Positions 18,853-29,190 of a DNA stretch of 64,000 nucleotides are shown here, piece by piece. This stretch comes from Pseudoips prasinana. Lineage: Eukaryota; Arthropoda; Insecta; Lepidoptera; Nolidae. The stretch's first letter is position 1; every line of letters starts with the position of its first letter. Below the pieces are notes generated by a model that saw nothing but the letters and a program-made list of their open reading frames with translations, ran no database searches and was not told the DNA's origin. Both the position numbers and the translations under genes were made by a program. Where the stretch lies: contig OX621241.1 of NCBI GenBank assembly GCA_951640165.1, positions 1,994,001-2,058,000 on the forward strand, written 5' to 3'.

Positions 18853-19105
18853 GTAAAGGCGCTCATAACCAGAGGCTCTCATCGGTCCGGCTCTGATCGG
18901 TGAGGTTAAGCAACTAGGCTCGTGGTCAATCCATAGACGGGTGACCGTCAATGTGTTTTAATTTCTGAGCGTCTCCGTGCTTCGCAGCACTTTAAACGGA
19001 TGTTGCCATTAGGCTACAGTCGTAAAGCCATGTCAGAGGCCTGCTGGGCGGCTTGAACAACTCTGAAACTAGGGTAACCACTGCCCATGCGATAAGTAAT
19101 TAGTA
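18853..19105 (+). mobile_element. 5S-rRNA-derived SINE, best copy
   Basis: The first ~100 bp follow insect 5S rRNA closely: CTCTGATCGGTGAGGTTAAG, CAACTAGGCTCGTGG, TCCATAGACGGGTGACC. The internal pol III elements (box A AGTTAAGCAAC-like, box C GATGGGTGACC-like) are at the expected spacing. The unrelated body that follows (GAGCGTCTCCGTGCTTCG, ATGTCAGAGGCCTGCTGG, GGTAACCACTGCCCATGCG) is shared with the copies at 11661 and 21270. This is the SINE3 type of organisation. Diverged, and not a functional 5S gene. Confidence 0.75.
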
Positions 19106-19756
19106 TATAACTCAAAGGAATAAAGTCTATATTATAATTAAAAATGACGTCAGGAACTTACATAGTTCAAACTGTAACGGTTAAGCTTCGACCTGAAGAG
19201 ATTGAAACTTGGCCGAGTCCAACATAAAATTAATTAGGAGCGGTACCTATTACAGTATTTACTTCACTAAAATCTACTTGGATCGAGGTCTAAGACATAT
19301 ACTTCATGTTTGATAACCTCCATCTAAATCGCATATTTAAGATACTTCTGAGTTCTTACTAACCAAACTTAAAACTTATGAGAAAAGTAGGAGAAATAAC
19401 CTCAGCGTTTGCGAATAAAATCCATTCTTTATTTACTAATAAAATGTGTATTTAACAGCAAAACACCAGGACTCCTCCTCATCTTCATATCTCGAGCCTG
19501 CATCACTAAGTTGGACGAGTTACCGCATCTGCATGAGGCTTAAATGGTATGTTTGTATAACGTAAATCATGATGCTTAGAGTATTCCACGTAGTGTATGT
19601 ATGGGGAGAGGCTAGCAAATATATATGAAGTACACTGCCAGCAAGAAGAGGTGCCCAGTTGAGTGAATATTTAAATTGTTTGAATAATTTCCTCTGTGTC
19701 CCGCGGCTGTATGCAGGGTAATTTTATTATTTTATTTATATCTCCATTTTTGATGT
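19106..19756. other. No identifiable feature
   Basis: A/T-rich DNA without a supported ORF or repeat partner in this window. Confidence 0.35.
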
Positions 19757-20006
19757 TAATAATAATAATAACCTGGAACATTATTCACACACAGCCATTT
19801 TAACCCAAACTAAGCAGAGCTTATACTATGGAAACTAAATAACTGATATAATACATATACTACTTTTCTTTTGTAAATACAAACTTGTATAGATACCCAG
19901 ACTCAGGACAAACAGACATGTTCATGCACACAAATATCTGTCCTGCGTGGGATTCGAACCTACGACCTGCGAAAAACAAGTATTTACCAATCACCCCAAC
20001 CAATTT
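19757..20006 (-). mobile_element. tRNA-headed SINE, full-length inverted copy
   Basis: It begins with AATAATAATAATAACCTGGA (reverse of the ATT tail) and ends near GGGATTCGAACCTACGACCT (reverse of the B box region). Confidence 0.82.
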
Positions 20007-20054
20007 TTATTTATGTCTCTATTTTTGTTATTATTAACTTAGAACGTTCTCCTT

Positions 20055-20321
20055 GACGGTCACCGTAGCCTAGTTGGTAATGCTCCTGCCTACGAAGCTG
20101 GTGGTCCTGGGTTCGAATCCCGGTAAGTGCAAATATTTGTGTGATGAGCACGAATATTTGTTTCTGAGTCATGGATGTTTTTTATGTATTTAAGTATTTA
20201 TCTATCTATATAAGTATGTATATCGTCTCCTGGTACCCATAGTACAAGCTTTGCTTAGTTTGGGGCTAGGATGATCTGTGTGACATTGTCCCAAGATATT
20301 ATTATTATTATTATTATTATT
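20055..20321 (+). mobile_element. tRNA-headed SINE, second subfamily
   Basis: GTCACCGTAGCCTAGTTGGT, B box GGGTTCGAATCCCGGTAAG, body AGCACGAATATTTGTTTCTG, and 3' module TTGGGGCTAGGATGATCTGT with GTCCCAAGATATT(ATT)n. It differs from the main family throughout the head but keeps the 3' end. An inverted 3' half is at 59105. Confidence 0.82.
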
Positions 20322-20504
20322 CTTTTGACTTACCCATAACTAAATAAATACATAGTTTTATTTTCATTAACTTAACATAATTGTAATATTGTTGGGGCTT
20401 GCCTTTTAGACATAACATGTTATTGTGTTCCCCGCTCTTCAACATGCAGGTAAGTGTCTACAGATTAAATAGGGAAGTATTTTAAAATAAAACCAAAAAA
20501 AAGA

Positions 20505-20630
20505 TACACAATACAATACTCTTTATTGTACACCAAATGAATTACAAAAATAGAATATAAACAGTAGCATAATAATGTACAAAGGGCGGACTTACCGCTA
20601 GCTGCGATTTCTTACAGCCAACTTTATTTT
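20505..20630 (-). mobile_element. LINE-B-type 3' end
   Basis: GATACACAATACAATACTCT, TTATTGTACACCAAATGA and AAGGGCGGACTTACCGC on the plus strand are the inverted LINE-B terminus. Confidence 0.65.
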
Positions 20631-20646
20631 AGGATATAGTTAGGTA

Positions 20647-20781
20647 CAAACGCCAGCACATCCAGCCACCCCAATCTGTCAAACTTCCCCAATTGAAAGT
20701 GAACCTTATGCTTTTGTGATAAAGTTGAATATCTATAAAATACATTTGACAGATTGGGGTACCTGGATCCGCTGGCGTCTG
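20647..20781. mobile_element. MITE M3, copy 1
   Basis: A 135-bp fold-back element bounded by TA on both sides (20645-20646 and 20782-20783), as expected for Tc1/mariner-type integration. Arms are ACGCCAGCACATCCAGCCAC and, inverted, GTACCTGGATCCGCTGGCGT, continuing through CAATCTGTCAAA/TTTGACAGATTG. No coding capacity. Relatives at 26055, 32093, 33030 and 58797. Confidence 0.82.
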
Positions 20782-20783
20782 TA

Positions 20784-21269
20784 GAAAAAAGAAAACGCTT
20801 AAAGCTAGTTTTGGAATTGTTTTATGAGTGTAGCACTGTTACTACTGTTAATTGGTTACATAAAATTTTTTTTTGTACGTTTGACTGCGTTTATTATGAT
20901 CTGATATTATTTTTTTGACAAACAGAACCGTCTTGCAAGTTTAATAGACAATAACCGCTTCGAGCTACATTTATGTGAGGCTTTACAGGAGCACTTTATA
21001 TCGAATAAAAAATGGATTAAAATTAAACTCTGTTAAAAACAACGAATAAATCTCGTAACATAAATATTGAAAAATTATTGACCTCACAACAGACATTTTA
21101 ATTCATTATGAAACTATAAATCAAAATATTTTTTTTTGGCATATTAAATAATTTGATAAACAACCTGACTTTTTAAAATTGTTTTTGAATAAACATGACT
21201 TTTAAAATATTACCGCCCATATTGAAGTTCCTACTTAACATCAGGCTAGTCATTCAGTTGCACTTACCG
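20784..21269. other. No identifiable feature
   Basis: Very A/T-rich; nothing recognised. Confidence 0.35.
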
Positions 21270-21470
21270 TTCTGTAATTGATGGGCGACGAGAAGCACCT
21301 ACGCTCGCGGCCAGTTTATAGACGGGTGAGCTTCAAAGTGGTTTTATTACTAAGCGTGTCCGTGACGTTAAGCTGGCGGTCCCGGTTTTTGGCATTAGAT
21401 AAAAATTTCATGTCAAATGCCTACTGGGCCACTTGAATAACTCTGATATCAGGGTAACTACAACTCATAC
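21270..21470 (+). mobile_element. 5S-rRNA-derived SINE, decayed copy
   Basis: Box C-like ATAGACGGGTGAG is followed by the family body (AAGCGTGTCCGTGACGTTAA, TGTCAAATGCCTACTGGGCC, CAGGGTAACTACAACTCATA). Box A is no longer recognisable. Confidence 0.6.
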
Positions 21471-21489
21471 GATGAATAGGAAGATGATA

Positions 21490-21705
21490 GACACCATATC
21501 ACCCAAAAGACGTCCATTGATGGACAAACGCCTCCTCAAGCCATCAGGAGGGATATGTCATAAGAAATAAAATGATAAAGGATTTTATTCACGTATGCTT
21601 TATAATGCTGGAAATCGCTGGATGCGGATAGCGCAAGACCGGCAATTGTGGAGATCTTTGGGGGAGGCTTTTGTCCAGACGTCTTTCGGCTGATATGATG
21701 ATGAT
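21490..21705 (+). mobile_element. RTE 3' end remnants
   Basis: 21595-21705 preserves CTGGAAATCGCTGGATGCGG, ATAGCGCAAGACCGGCAATT and GATATGATGATGATAATG, the C-terminal codons and tail of an RTE. 21490-21540 (GACGTCCATTGATGGACAAA) appears to be a second, opposed tail. Confidence 0.65.
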
Positions 21706-21712
21706 AATGATG

Positions 21713-21985
21713 CTTTAAAAAAGCACTTGTAAATAGTCAAAACATGTTTCTAGTAATATAATTAAGTAAACATAATTATTTCTAGGTACATATACTCGTA
21801 GATATTAAGGTACACGGAGCATTTAAAATAATATTTAATTTATAAAAATTTTGGTTTAGACAGCTTATTATTGTCTTATATAGTTACGCCTTGTGTGCTT
21901 ATAGACTTATTGTCAAAGAGATTATTTATAGGTTTAACTATCGGGATTTATAGTATATTTTACTACATCTTGTATATATGGTGAT
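21713..21985 (-). mobile_element. R3 retroelement 3' part, inverted
   Basis: TTTAAAAAAGCACTTGTAAA, TAGTCAAAACATGTTT and GTACACGGAGCATTT correspond to the reverse of 15631-15922. Confidence 0.7.
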
Positions 21986-22330
21986 AGCCATGCTTGGTAG
22001 AGATAGGGCTGCCAACTGTACTGTTTTGAACAGTATTATACTGCTTTTCACTAAATTATACTTCTAACTGTTAAAAAAAATAATTACAATATACTCTTTA
22101 AATTCATTTAATCAGGGGACGTTCACTACTCAGTGCAGCGCAGCCTGAAACAAATCACACGAGTTTCTGAACGAATCTTTCAATGTTAAATATTCAAGTC
22201 TGTCTCTCACTGAGCGAGAAGCTCTAAAAATATGTGCTTAAAACAATAAATAAATAAAATTCAATTCATTTTGCTAAAATACTGTTTAATAATTTTCATA
22301 GACCTGACCATATACTATTTCTAGTAAAAG
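21986..22330. other. No identifiable feature
   Basis: A/T-rich. GGTTGGCGATCTCCG at 22350 echoes the repeat at 4400 and may lead into the ORF that follows. Confidence 0.3.
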
Positions 22331-22765
22331 TTGGCAACCCTAGGTAGAGGGGTTGGCGATCTCCGTTCAGGGGTCACTTCTGCACGTTTCCTCGCAGAAA
22401 ATCACTCAAAACGGGATAGGATAGTGTTATTCTTCGCCGTAACCACACAGTACCAGCAAGGTTCCTACTTGGTCCATTCTTATATGAAAATGGAATTGGG
22501 AAATGAAGATGGCTCATTCGTTAACAAACTTTACCCCATTTCCATTTCAAACGACCCTAAGAAAATTCTACGGAAAAAATTCACAAAAAATATCACCGAA
22601 TTCACTGCACAAAATATAATTCAGCAACAACCAACAGTACGATATTATATTCATGAGCATCAAAAACTGATATCGAAAAGGAAAATATTGAGCGTTGATC
22701 GAGCAAAAAAATTAAGCTATGAAAGGTTTCCCAATATTCGGGCCTCCACTGTAGCTTCGCAGTAA
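22331..22765 (+). CDS. Unrecognised 144-codon open frame, possible exon
   Basis: Lys/Ile/Gln-rich frame (YLVHSYMKMELGNEDGSFVN, SISNDPKKILRKKFTKNITE) that I do not recognise. The first ~25 codons lie in repeat-like DNA, so the reading start (a TTG) is not credible. A plausible acceptor (CCGTAACCACACAG) ends at 22450, and GTAAGA at 22762 could be a donor, giving a possible internal exon of about 310 bp. Alternatively it is a scrap of an unidentified transposon protein. No catalytic or binding motif is visible and neighbours give no clue. Confidence 0.25.
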   Translation: MATLGRGVGDLRSGVTSARFLAENHSKRDRIVLFFAVTTQYQQGSYLVHSYMKMELGNEDGSFVNKLYPISISNDPKKILRKKFTKNITEFTAQNIIQQQPTVRYYIHEHQKLISKRKILSVDRAKKLSYERFPNIRASTVASQ

Positions 22766-23149
22766 GACAGGCCTCACTCAGTACCGATATTGTTCTTGAA
22801 AATAAGTATTTATGTCATCGCTTTCTATAAAATGTGGTGCAATGTACCCCGAACCGTTTTTGCGAACATCGCTTTGTTTATTGAACAAACTTTTTGGATA
22901 TTTCTTCGCTTTTCCCTTTTCTTCTTCGGGTTATGTAGGCTTTTCTTATTGGATTCATGTTTGGGAAAGTGTATCGGGACGTTTATCAGTTTTGTGGCTG
23001 GTTTTGGTGGATGCATCAGTTGATTAGGTATTTTATTTGTTTGTTTTTTATTTTATTTTACCCAGACGCTAAACGAGCAAAGCATATGATACACGTGATG
23101 GAAAGCGGTTTTTATTAAATTATCCTTATAAGATCGTCGGACCAGCTTG
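22766..23149. other. Unassigned; short open frames on both strands
   Basis: Plus 22812-23027 (SIKCGAMYPEPFLRTSLCLL) and minus 22825-23016 (Lys-rich) overlap each other. At most one could be real, and neither has support. Confidence 0.25.
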
Positions 23150-23235
23150 GTCGCGGCATGCTGTTAGAGGCGAGAAGCGCAAGATCTGCAATTGTAGAGA
23201 TCTTTGGGGGAGTCCTTTGTCCAGTAGAGGTTAAT
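23150..23235 (+). mobile_element. RTE 3' end remnant
   Basis: GAAGCGCAAGATCTGCAATT, GTAGAGATCTTTGGGGGAGT and CCTTTGTCCAGTAGAGG follow the RTE tail wording seen at 21595. Confidence 0.55.
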
Positions 23236-23929
23236 TACCGATTTTAGTTTAATATTGTTGTCCGATAACTTAAATTTATCGATCTAAATACGATGAAAGA
23301 AGCGTGAGTTCATATATAACATCAGATAGATCCACAACTACTGACGATCTTAATCTACTTTGTTTGTAATTAATTTGCTAATTAAGACGACGCCCGCACC
23401 AGGGAAATCATTTCCTGTATCGCGAGGGAATTAACAAACATGCCAATCATAGACACAAATTCAATTCAAAATTCATTAATTCTGTAAAAATATTACATTT
23501 AACTGGAATCGTTTTTTTTACCCAACCATGCAGTGCTACATGCATACGTGGCATATACTGAGGAACACTCAGTAGGAATACTTTTTTTTATAAAATTTAC
23601 TTAAGATTAATTACATATTTAACATATATTATAAATTTAACAATGAACTTTATAATTGGCTGTGCGACAGATGTTTTTATTCTGTAGATGACTATATTAA
23701 ATTTAAATACTATGTCTGACTCAAACCAAACCTTTTTTTTGACATTTGATTTAATTATGATTATATTCCTATTATTGTTTAATTTGTATAATTTTATTCC
23801 TATTATTGTTTTATTATTTAATTTGTATAATTTTACACTAAAATTAGTCGAGAGTCAAAAAATATTATTATAATTTATTTTTAATTAAACAAATATTTGT
23901 ACGACGTAAATGTCTAATATGGTGGAACC
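23236..23929. other. No identifiable feature
   Basis: Extremely A/T-rich. Positions 23760-23835 hold a short direct repeat (TTATTCCTATTATTGTTTAA twice). No gene. Confidence 0.35.
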
Positions 23930-24003
23930 TCACTCATTTATGTCAACAATTTGTAAACCTGTATTCTAGGAAATAAAGAGATTCATTCATTCATTCATTA
24001 ATT
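23930..24003 (+). mobile_element. LINE 3' terminus with (ATTC)n tail
   Basis: TTTGTAAACCTGTATTCTAG, then GAAATAAAGAG and ATTCATTCATTCATTCAT. The tail is shared with the opposed element that follows. Confidence 0.5.
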
Positions 24004-24150
24004 CATATTTTTTAAGTGTTTTGACTTAGAATAACTCAATGCCAAGCAGTTTTGTGCTACACAATTTGGCTTTAATCATTCTTTGGAAATTGTTTGTAGC
24101 CATTTCCCTGATTTCATTGGGAAGTTTGTTATTAAATCCTATACATATAA
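23985..24150 (-). pseudogene. LINE RT C-terminal scrap, minus strand
   Basis: Reads FNNKLPNEIREMATNNFQRM then IKAKLCSTKLLGIELF and stop, followed at once by a GAAT repeat tail. This is the usual ending of CR1/Jockey-like RTs (compare FYNKLPTQITDLP in LINE-D). Everything upstream is lost. Confidence 0.65.
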
Positions 24151-24236
24151 TGCAAACCCAGTCTCAGAACAGCTTTATATGGGCCACATAAACAGGCGTA
24201 GTCGGTTGTTTATCCATTAAAGAAGTTTCAGACCTC

Positions 24237-24560
24237 TTGACGCACAAGTCCTTGCAAGCAGCTCCGGGAATGCAGCGACCAGTTTCTGGTACAGTCGCTG
24301 TGCCCGTTCGCAGTAGCCCGTTATCCGGGACTACAAGCTATTGTTCATTGAGGGCAAGTGCCCCATACCACGTGGAACATGGTGCAAAAGGGAGGACTGA
24401 AGCAGCATACTCGCATTCCCGTAGGTCTCCTCTCAAGGCGCCAAGAGAAATCCACTGCATGTTAGGTTTAATCGACATCTTCTGCGGGTGGCATGCACAG
24501 AAACTCCTCCTGCTCAAAAAAAAAATCACGCAAGTCCGATTGACACTTATTGGCCAACCT
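24237..24560. repeat. Unnamed repeat shared with 33400-33560
   Basis: AGCAGCATACTCGCATTCCC, GGCGCCAAGAGAAATCCACT, GCAGTTAGGTTTA-like wording and GCGGGTGGCATGC recur at 33415-33545. The 129-codon open frame over this region overlaps a 103-codon one on the other strand. Neither looks like a protein. Confidence 0.5.
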
Positions 24561-25179
24561 CTTCCCAAAAAGTCCATTAAAAATTCCACTTCAAAACACA
24601 TAACTAGGAATCTGCATTCCAAGTAAACAATTTCTCTTCCATTCAACATTCCTCATCGTAACTAAGTAAGCAATAACGAACAACCGGGGGTCTAAAGCTA
24701 ATACATAAATTTAAATTCAGCCATTAAAACTAAAATACAAGAAGTTTATATTATTTAAGTTGCTTGCCCCCTGGGCGGAATTGACAGATCTTACATTGTT
24801 TTGACTATAATACTACCATATCCATAGTGACCTCTGAACTAGCTACGCACTTTCTACGGTTGGGGTTCAATGTTATTTTCGGGTCATAGTGTCAAATGGA
24901 TGTCTGTAAATTTATTATGTTTTTAAGGAGCAAGGTTACTTAGGTTATTGACAACATTACAGTCCTAAAATGTTTTGTTCTGTGGAAATTTATATATTTT
25001 TTATGGTATTTATTTCCCTACCATGCACGGTAAAATAAATTATAAAAGGTCTTTATTTATGTAAAATTTAAAATAATGCTTATTAACACTCAGAACATGA
25101 ACAATTTCACCTAAAAAAGCCAGCTTATATTTTAAAGATTCTGTTGTTCAAATATTATCATTCAATATATCATTCAAAT
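24561..25179. other. No identifiable feature
   Basis: A/T-rich, no supported ORF or repeat. Confidence 0.35.
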
Positions 25180-25580
25180 AGTACGACGCGACGTGGCGTC
25201 TCTATGTGTGCCTTACCGGATTTATCACAGGGAGTGTTCTGAGGAATTGATCGAGCTTATACCTGCCGCCACATTCCGCCATAGATCCCTCGCCAAAAGT
25301 GGAAATTTCCTCCTTATCATCTGGATGAATGGTCATCTACCGCCGTGTGTGTCACAAGAAACTTTTTGCCGCGCACTACTACTCCATGAAATTACTTAAC
25401 TGCGCAGGTATTTCCGACCCGGTATGACATGGTAACCTTCAAGAAGCGAGCCTATTCCTTTCTTAAAGGCCGGCAATGTACTTGCGGCTCCTCAGGTGTT
25501 GCGAGTGTCCATGGGCGGCGGTGATCACTTACTATCAGGTGACCCACTTGCTCGTTTGCCATCCTATTATAAAAAAGTAG
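25180..25580 (+). pseudogene. P-LINE: RT C-terminal scrap and 3' UTR
   Basis: Frameshifted reading of RRDVASLCVPYRIYHRECSE, ELIELIPAATFRHRSLAKSG and [20 protein letters not shown], a C-terminus I recognise from lepidopteran LINE polyproteins. It runs straight into the P tail (GGTGTTGCGAGTGTCCATGG, GTGATCACTTACTATCAGGT, GACCCACTTGCTCGTTTG). This identifies the P repeat as a LINE 3' end. Confidence 0.72.
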
Positions 25581-26054
25581 GTATGGTTAAAACGTTTAAA
25601 CTCACGGATGTTGTTCTTGGTGGCGAAAAAATTTCTATATCAAAATAAGGTTAGGGTACAAATGTTCTACTTGCCAATATTCAGGTTTTCAAACCGGATC
25701 ATAAGACTATGTATCATCCATTCTCATTCCCAACTTTTACCGCACGCAGCATGGGACACTCATTGCAGAGTAATATACAGCTTCTGTTGATCAATAAATT
25801 AATTTTCAATCAGATGCGAATGTTTTGCTGTAGGTATGCTAGGAACAAAACCCATCACATTATGCAGACTGTGCCCGTCATAAAATCACAAATACCATAG
25901 TGGTATGATTAACACGTGAAGGGTACAACATATAAGCGGGAGCGGTAGAGTTAAATAAATAAAAGATTTAAAACAGAACACCGATATCAAAACGTATAAA
26001 ATAATAAGGTAATTACACCACATTATAATATTTATAGTTGGCCAAATATACAGA
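25581..26054. other. No identifiable feature
   Basis: Two short overlapping open frames (25608-25790, 25709-25900) with no recognisable content. Confidence 0.3.
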
Positions 26055-26125
26055 ACGAATGTACATATGCCAGCACACCAAGCTACCCCAATCTGTCAAA
26101 ATTCCCCAATTGAAACTGAACCAAC
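26055..26125. mobile_element. MITE M3, truncated copy
   Basis: ATGCCAGCACACCAAGCTAC, CCCAATCTGTCAAAATTCCC and CAATTGAAACTGAACC. Only the left half is present. Confidence 0.65.
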
Positions 26126-26340
26126 AAATCTGTTCACAACGCCGAAGTGATTAAACGCAACCACATTTTTTTCCAATTATTTTAATTTAATCTTTCTTGT
26201 TAAAGTATTTATTTTTACCAAAGTACCTAATCATAGTTGTAGGTACTTACGTACTTTATATGATGAGATGAGCGGAGACCTAACTACATATTGATAAATT
26301 TCCTGAGTTAACCTCGCGAGCTCTTCAAGGGTACTAGTTG

Positions 26341-26650
26341 TTTTTTTTTATGACATAGGGCGACAAACGAGCAAGCGGGTCACCTGATGGTAAGTGATCA
26401 CCGCCGCTCATGGACACTCGCAACACCAGAGGTGTCACAGGTGCGTTGCTGGCCTTTACGAGTTAGCAAACAATTGTTGCTGACCCTCCCACCCACCCGA
26501 ATGAACTCTGGCGACCTTACTTACACGCAGAAACACAACATTAAAGTTATTAATGTTATTATTAAAGAATGTCTTCTGTAAGGTGGAGGTACTTCTCCAG
26601 TCCGGCTGCTCTTTGAGCGAATGAACGCTGTGGCCTACCTCTCTAAAAGG
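26341..26650 (-). mobile_element. P-SINE, inverted copy
   Basis: A ~310-bp repeat whose last ~120 bp equal the P-LINE 3' end (here inverted: AGGGCGACAAACGAGCAAGC, GGGTCACCTGATGGTAAGTG). Its first part (AGAGAGGTAGGCCACAGCGT and CAGAAGACATTCTTTAATAA on the minus strand) is absent from the LINE. It is a non-autonomous element with a borrowed tail. Other copies are at 28297, 53745 and 59818. Confidence 0.75.
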
Positions 26651-27002
26651 TCTTGTTTTAGGTAAAACATAATTATAAAATATGTAGAACACATCTGAAA
26701 CCTCAGCTACCGGTTAAATAGTCGCTTCCTCTCCTCACTTAATGACTAACAAACATACCAATAATACCAACTGCTGCGAACAAAGATGGCGGCGCAACAT
26801 AAAAACTGTTTAATCGTAACTCCGGACTGGTATCGCGATCTCAACATATTACCATATATTAATCCAGTAAGGGATTGAGGCGATCAATTTATCTATATTA
26901 CTGCTCGCACGGACCTAAAGCAGATACCTACGCCCTTTTGGTATTACGGGCTTGTAAAACTTATGCGCTTTAGGCTTTGGGAACGAGGTAAGTGGTCTTG
27001 AA
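26651..27002. other. No identifiable feature
   Basis: Nothing supported. Confidence 0.3.
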
Positions 27003-27135
27003 CAATTTCATCACAATAGCTGAAAGACGTCCACTGTAGGACAAAATTCGATCCGGTATGACATGGCAAACTCCAAGAAGCGAACCTGTTCCTTTCTTAA
27101 AAGCTGGCAGGGCACTTGTGGTCCCTCTAGTAATG
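27003..27135 (+). mobile_element. P-LINE scrap next to an RTE tail
   Basis: 27050-27135 (CGATCCGGTATGACATGGCA, AGAAGCGAACCTGTTCCTTT) matches the P-LINE YDM..F(K)KR block. 27003-27046 (GAAAGACGTCCACTGTAGGA) is an inverted RTE tail. Confidence 0.55.
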
Positions 27136-27369
27136 CGAGTGTTTTGTCTGCCACGGCCACAACTATTTAGTTTACTAACAATTTCGTTTTTTTTTAAATA
27201 AAAGTCAATAAAAAACTTTCTTCAAACAGGCCACCATAAAAGTCTGATAGACATATCTGACGACCTGGAACCGAAAGAACCACGGTCAAACTTAGTATAT
27301 TTTCTTGTATTCAAATACTTAAAAAAAGAATTGAAATGTTGTTCAGTTTTGGAGTCGGTAATTGGAAAT
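27136..27369. other. No identifiable feature
   Basis: A/T-rich; nothing supported. Confidence 0.3.
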
Positions 27370-27515
27370 CATCATCATATCAGCCGAAAGGCGTCCACAG
27401 CTGGACAAAGTAAGGCCTCCCTCAAGGATCTCCACAATAGCCGGTCCCGTGTTGCCCGCACCCAGAGGCTTCCCGCGACCCGCACAAGATAGTGTCGGTC
27501 CACCGTGTAGAGGGC
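27370..27515 (-). mobile_element. RTE 3' end, inverted
   Basis: CATCATATCAGCCGAAAGGC, GTCCACAGCTGGACAAAGTA, AAGGATCTCCACAATAGCCG and GGCTTCCCGCGACCCGCACA: the minus-strand end of an RTE ORF plus tail. Confidence 0.7.
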
Positions 27516-27535
27516 CAAATCAACAAAAAAAAAAA

Positions 27536-27565
27536 CAACAATCGTATTGGAAAATACGATTGTTG
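27536..27565. repeat. Short inverted repeat
   Basis: CAACAATCGTATT at 27536-27548 pairs perfectly with AATACGATTGTTG at 27553-27565, flanked by A and T runs. Confidence 0.7.
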
Positions 27566-28296
27566 ATTTTTTTGCATATTGGAGAGGTCTCAGTACTAGC
27601 AATTCCTCTTATTTAATGAAAATTCATGTTTACATAATAAAGATAGGGGAAATTTGGTAATTACTATAATAGCTGATATTCAGTAAACACGTAAAGTTTC
27701 ATACGAACGACGTAAGGCTTCATGCATCTTTGACCGGAGCTTGTTTTGACCGGGTGTTTCTTTAGCTTTTTCCCGTTGAAAACTGCAGGCGTCGATATTT
27801 GTAGCATGCAGAAACGTAAGGTGCTAAGTTATTCCATATTATGTGTACACTGTTACACTTAACAGCACTGAACTAATGTAGGACTTTGGCCTTTTTATAA
27901 TTGACTTAAACTTTTTAATTGAGTCTCCTTTTTGGTATTTAGACGTTATTATTTCTGGGTAAAGTTTTGAACGTTGGTTACTAATTAATATTGGTAGGTT
28001 TTCATAGCGATGTGACTAGAAAATATAGATAACTTGATTACTTCGGCTCACGGTGTTATAGTTTATTCACACATACATTTGATTGAAAAACTGCCAAAAC
28101 ATCAAGAAAAAAATATGAATGAGTTTCGTTAGCCTCACCCGATGACACTTTTCGTAACGCTCTCGTCACGTTAAGAAGTTTTATTTCATGAAGATAGGTA
28201 ATATAAATATACTCGAATAATTTTGTGTAAATGATTAAAACACGAATTGCATTGAATTATTTACTAATGAAATGCAGCATATGGGTATTAATATGC
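27566..28296. other. No identifiable feature
   Basis: A/T-rich; CACTTTTCGTAACGCTCTCG at 28146 recurs at 59600. No gene. Confidence 0.35.
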
Positions 28297-28605
28297 ATAT
28301 TTTAAGAGAGGTAGAGCACAGCGTTCAGTCGCTCAACGAGCAGTCCGACTGGGGAAGGACCTCCACCTTACAGAAGACTTTCCTTAATAATAACATTAAT
28401 TACTTAAATCTTATGTTTTTGCGTGTGAGTAAGGTCGTCAGAGCTCATAGGGGTGGGGAGAAGGGTCCAACACACTTATTGCTGACTCTTAAAGGCCGGC
28501 AACGCATCCGCGACTCCTCTGGTGTTGCGAGTGTCGGTGCGGCGGTGATCACTTACCATCACATCACCACCCACTTGCTCGTTTGTCGCCCTCTGATATA
28601 TATGA
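28297..28605 (+). mobile_element. P-SINE, plus-strand copy
   Basis: AGAGAGGTAGAGCACAGCGT, CAGTCCGACTGGGGAAGGAC, TCTTAAAGGCCGGCAACGCA and GATCACTTACCATCACATCA. The 120-codon open frame across it is fortuitous. Confidence 0.75.
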
Positions 28606-29190
28606 AAAAATATACTTGTAGCTTTCACAGCTAGTATATTTTGACGGGATGCTCGGAGTTGATTTTCATAGAATATTGTTTAAATTTACGTCGAGAAGTT
28701 TTTTCTTACCGTACCGAATAGGTCCCTGACAAAACAGACAAAACTTAACGATTGTCGTCTGATGAATGTGCCCTCTGCTCTCTGACCCACAGAGACATTA
28801 AAGCACCTTTGGTGGTCCCCATAGACTGACCACGCGATCTCTGGACCTCTCTAATCGCTAACGAGTCTGTGAGGGCTATGATCTGATAACTACGAATATA
28901 AAAAAATTAACGGTATATACTAACATAATCATATTATTTACTTTTTGTGTTTAAAGACGACGCTTACTACAAAAAGGTACGAAATAATTTACCTTCGACT
29001 GGTTTATGGAACTTCAGCAACAGCTCCTACTATAGTTTTGTTTTATGATAAGAATTTATGTATGTATTTATTTATTTATGAAATATAAGTATATATGCGT
29101 GTATAATATAATATAGTATGTAGGTTAATATATATGTGATATCTTATATCTTATATGACGTAGAAAACTCTGTTTTATTTTTGTAATGAT
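28606..29190. other. No identifiable feature
   Basis: A degraded P-LINE/SINE-like patch may lie at 28720-28860. Nothing firm. Confidence 0.3.

Noticed and set aside
18853..18960. Functional 5S rRNA gene
   Set aside because: Only part of the 5S sequence is present and it is diverged; an unrelated repeated body follows directly, as in the other copies.
24237..24649. Overlapping 129- and 103-codon frames on opposite strands
   Set aside because: They lie on a repeat also found at 33400, with no protein motif in either frame.
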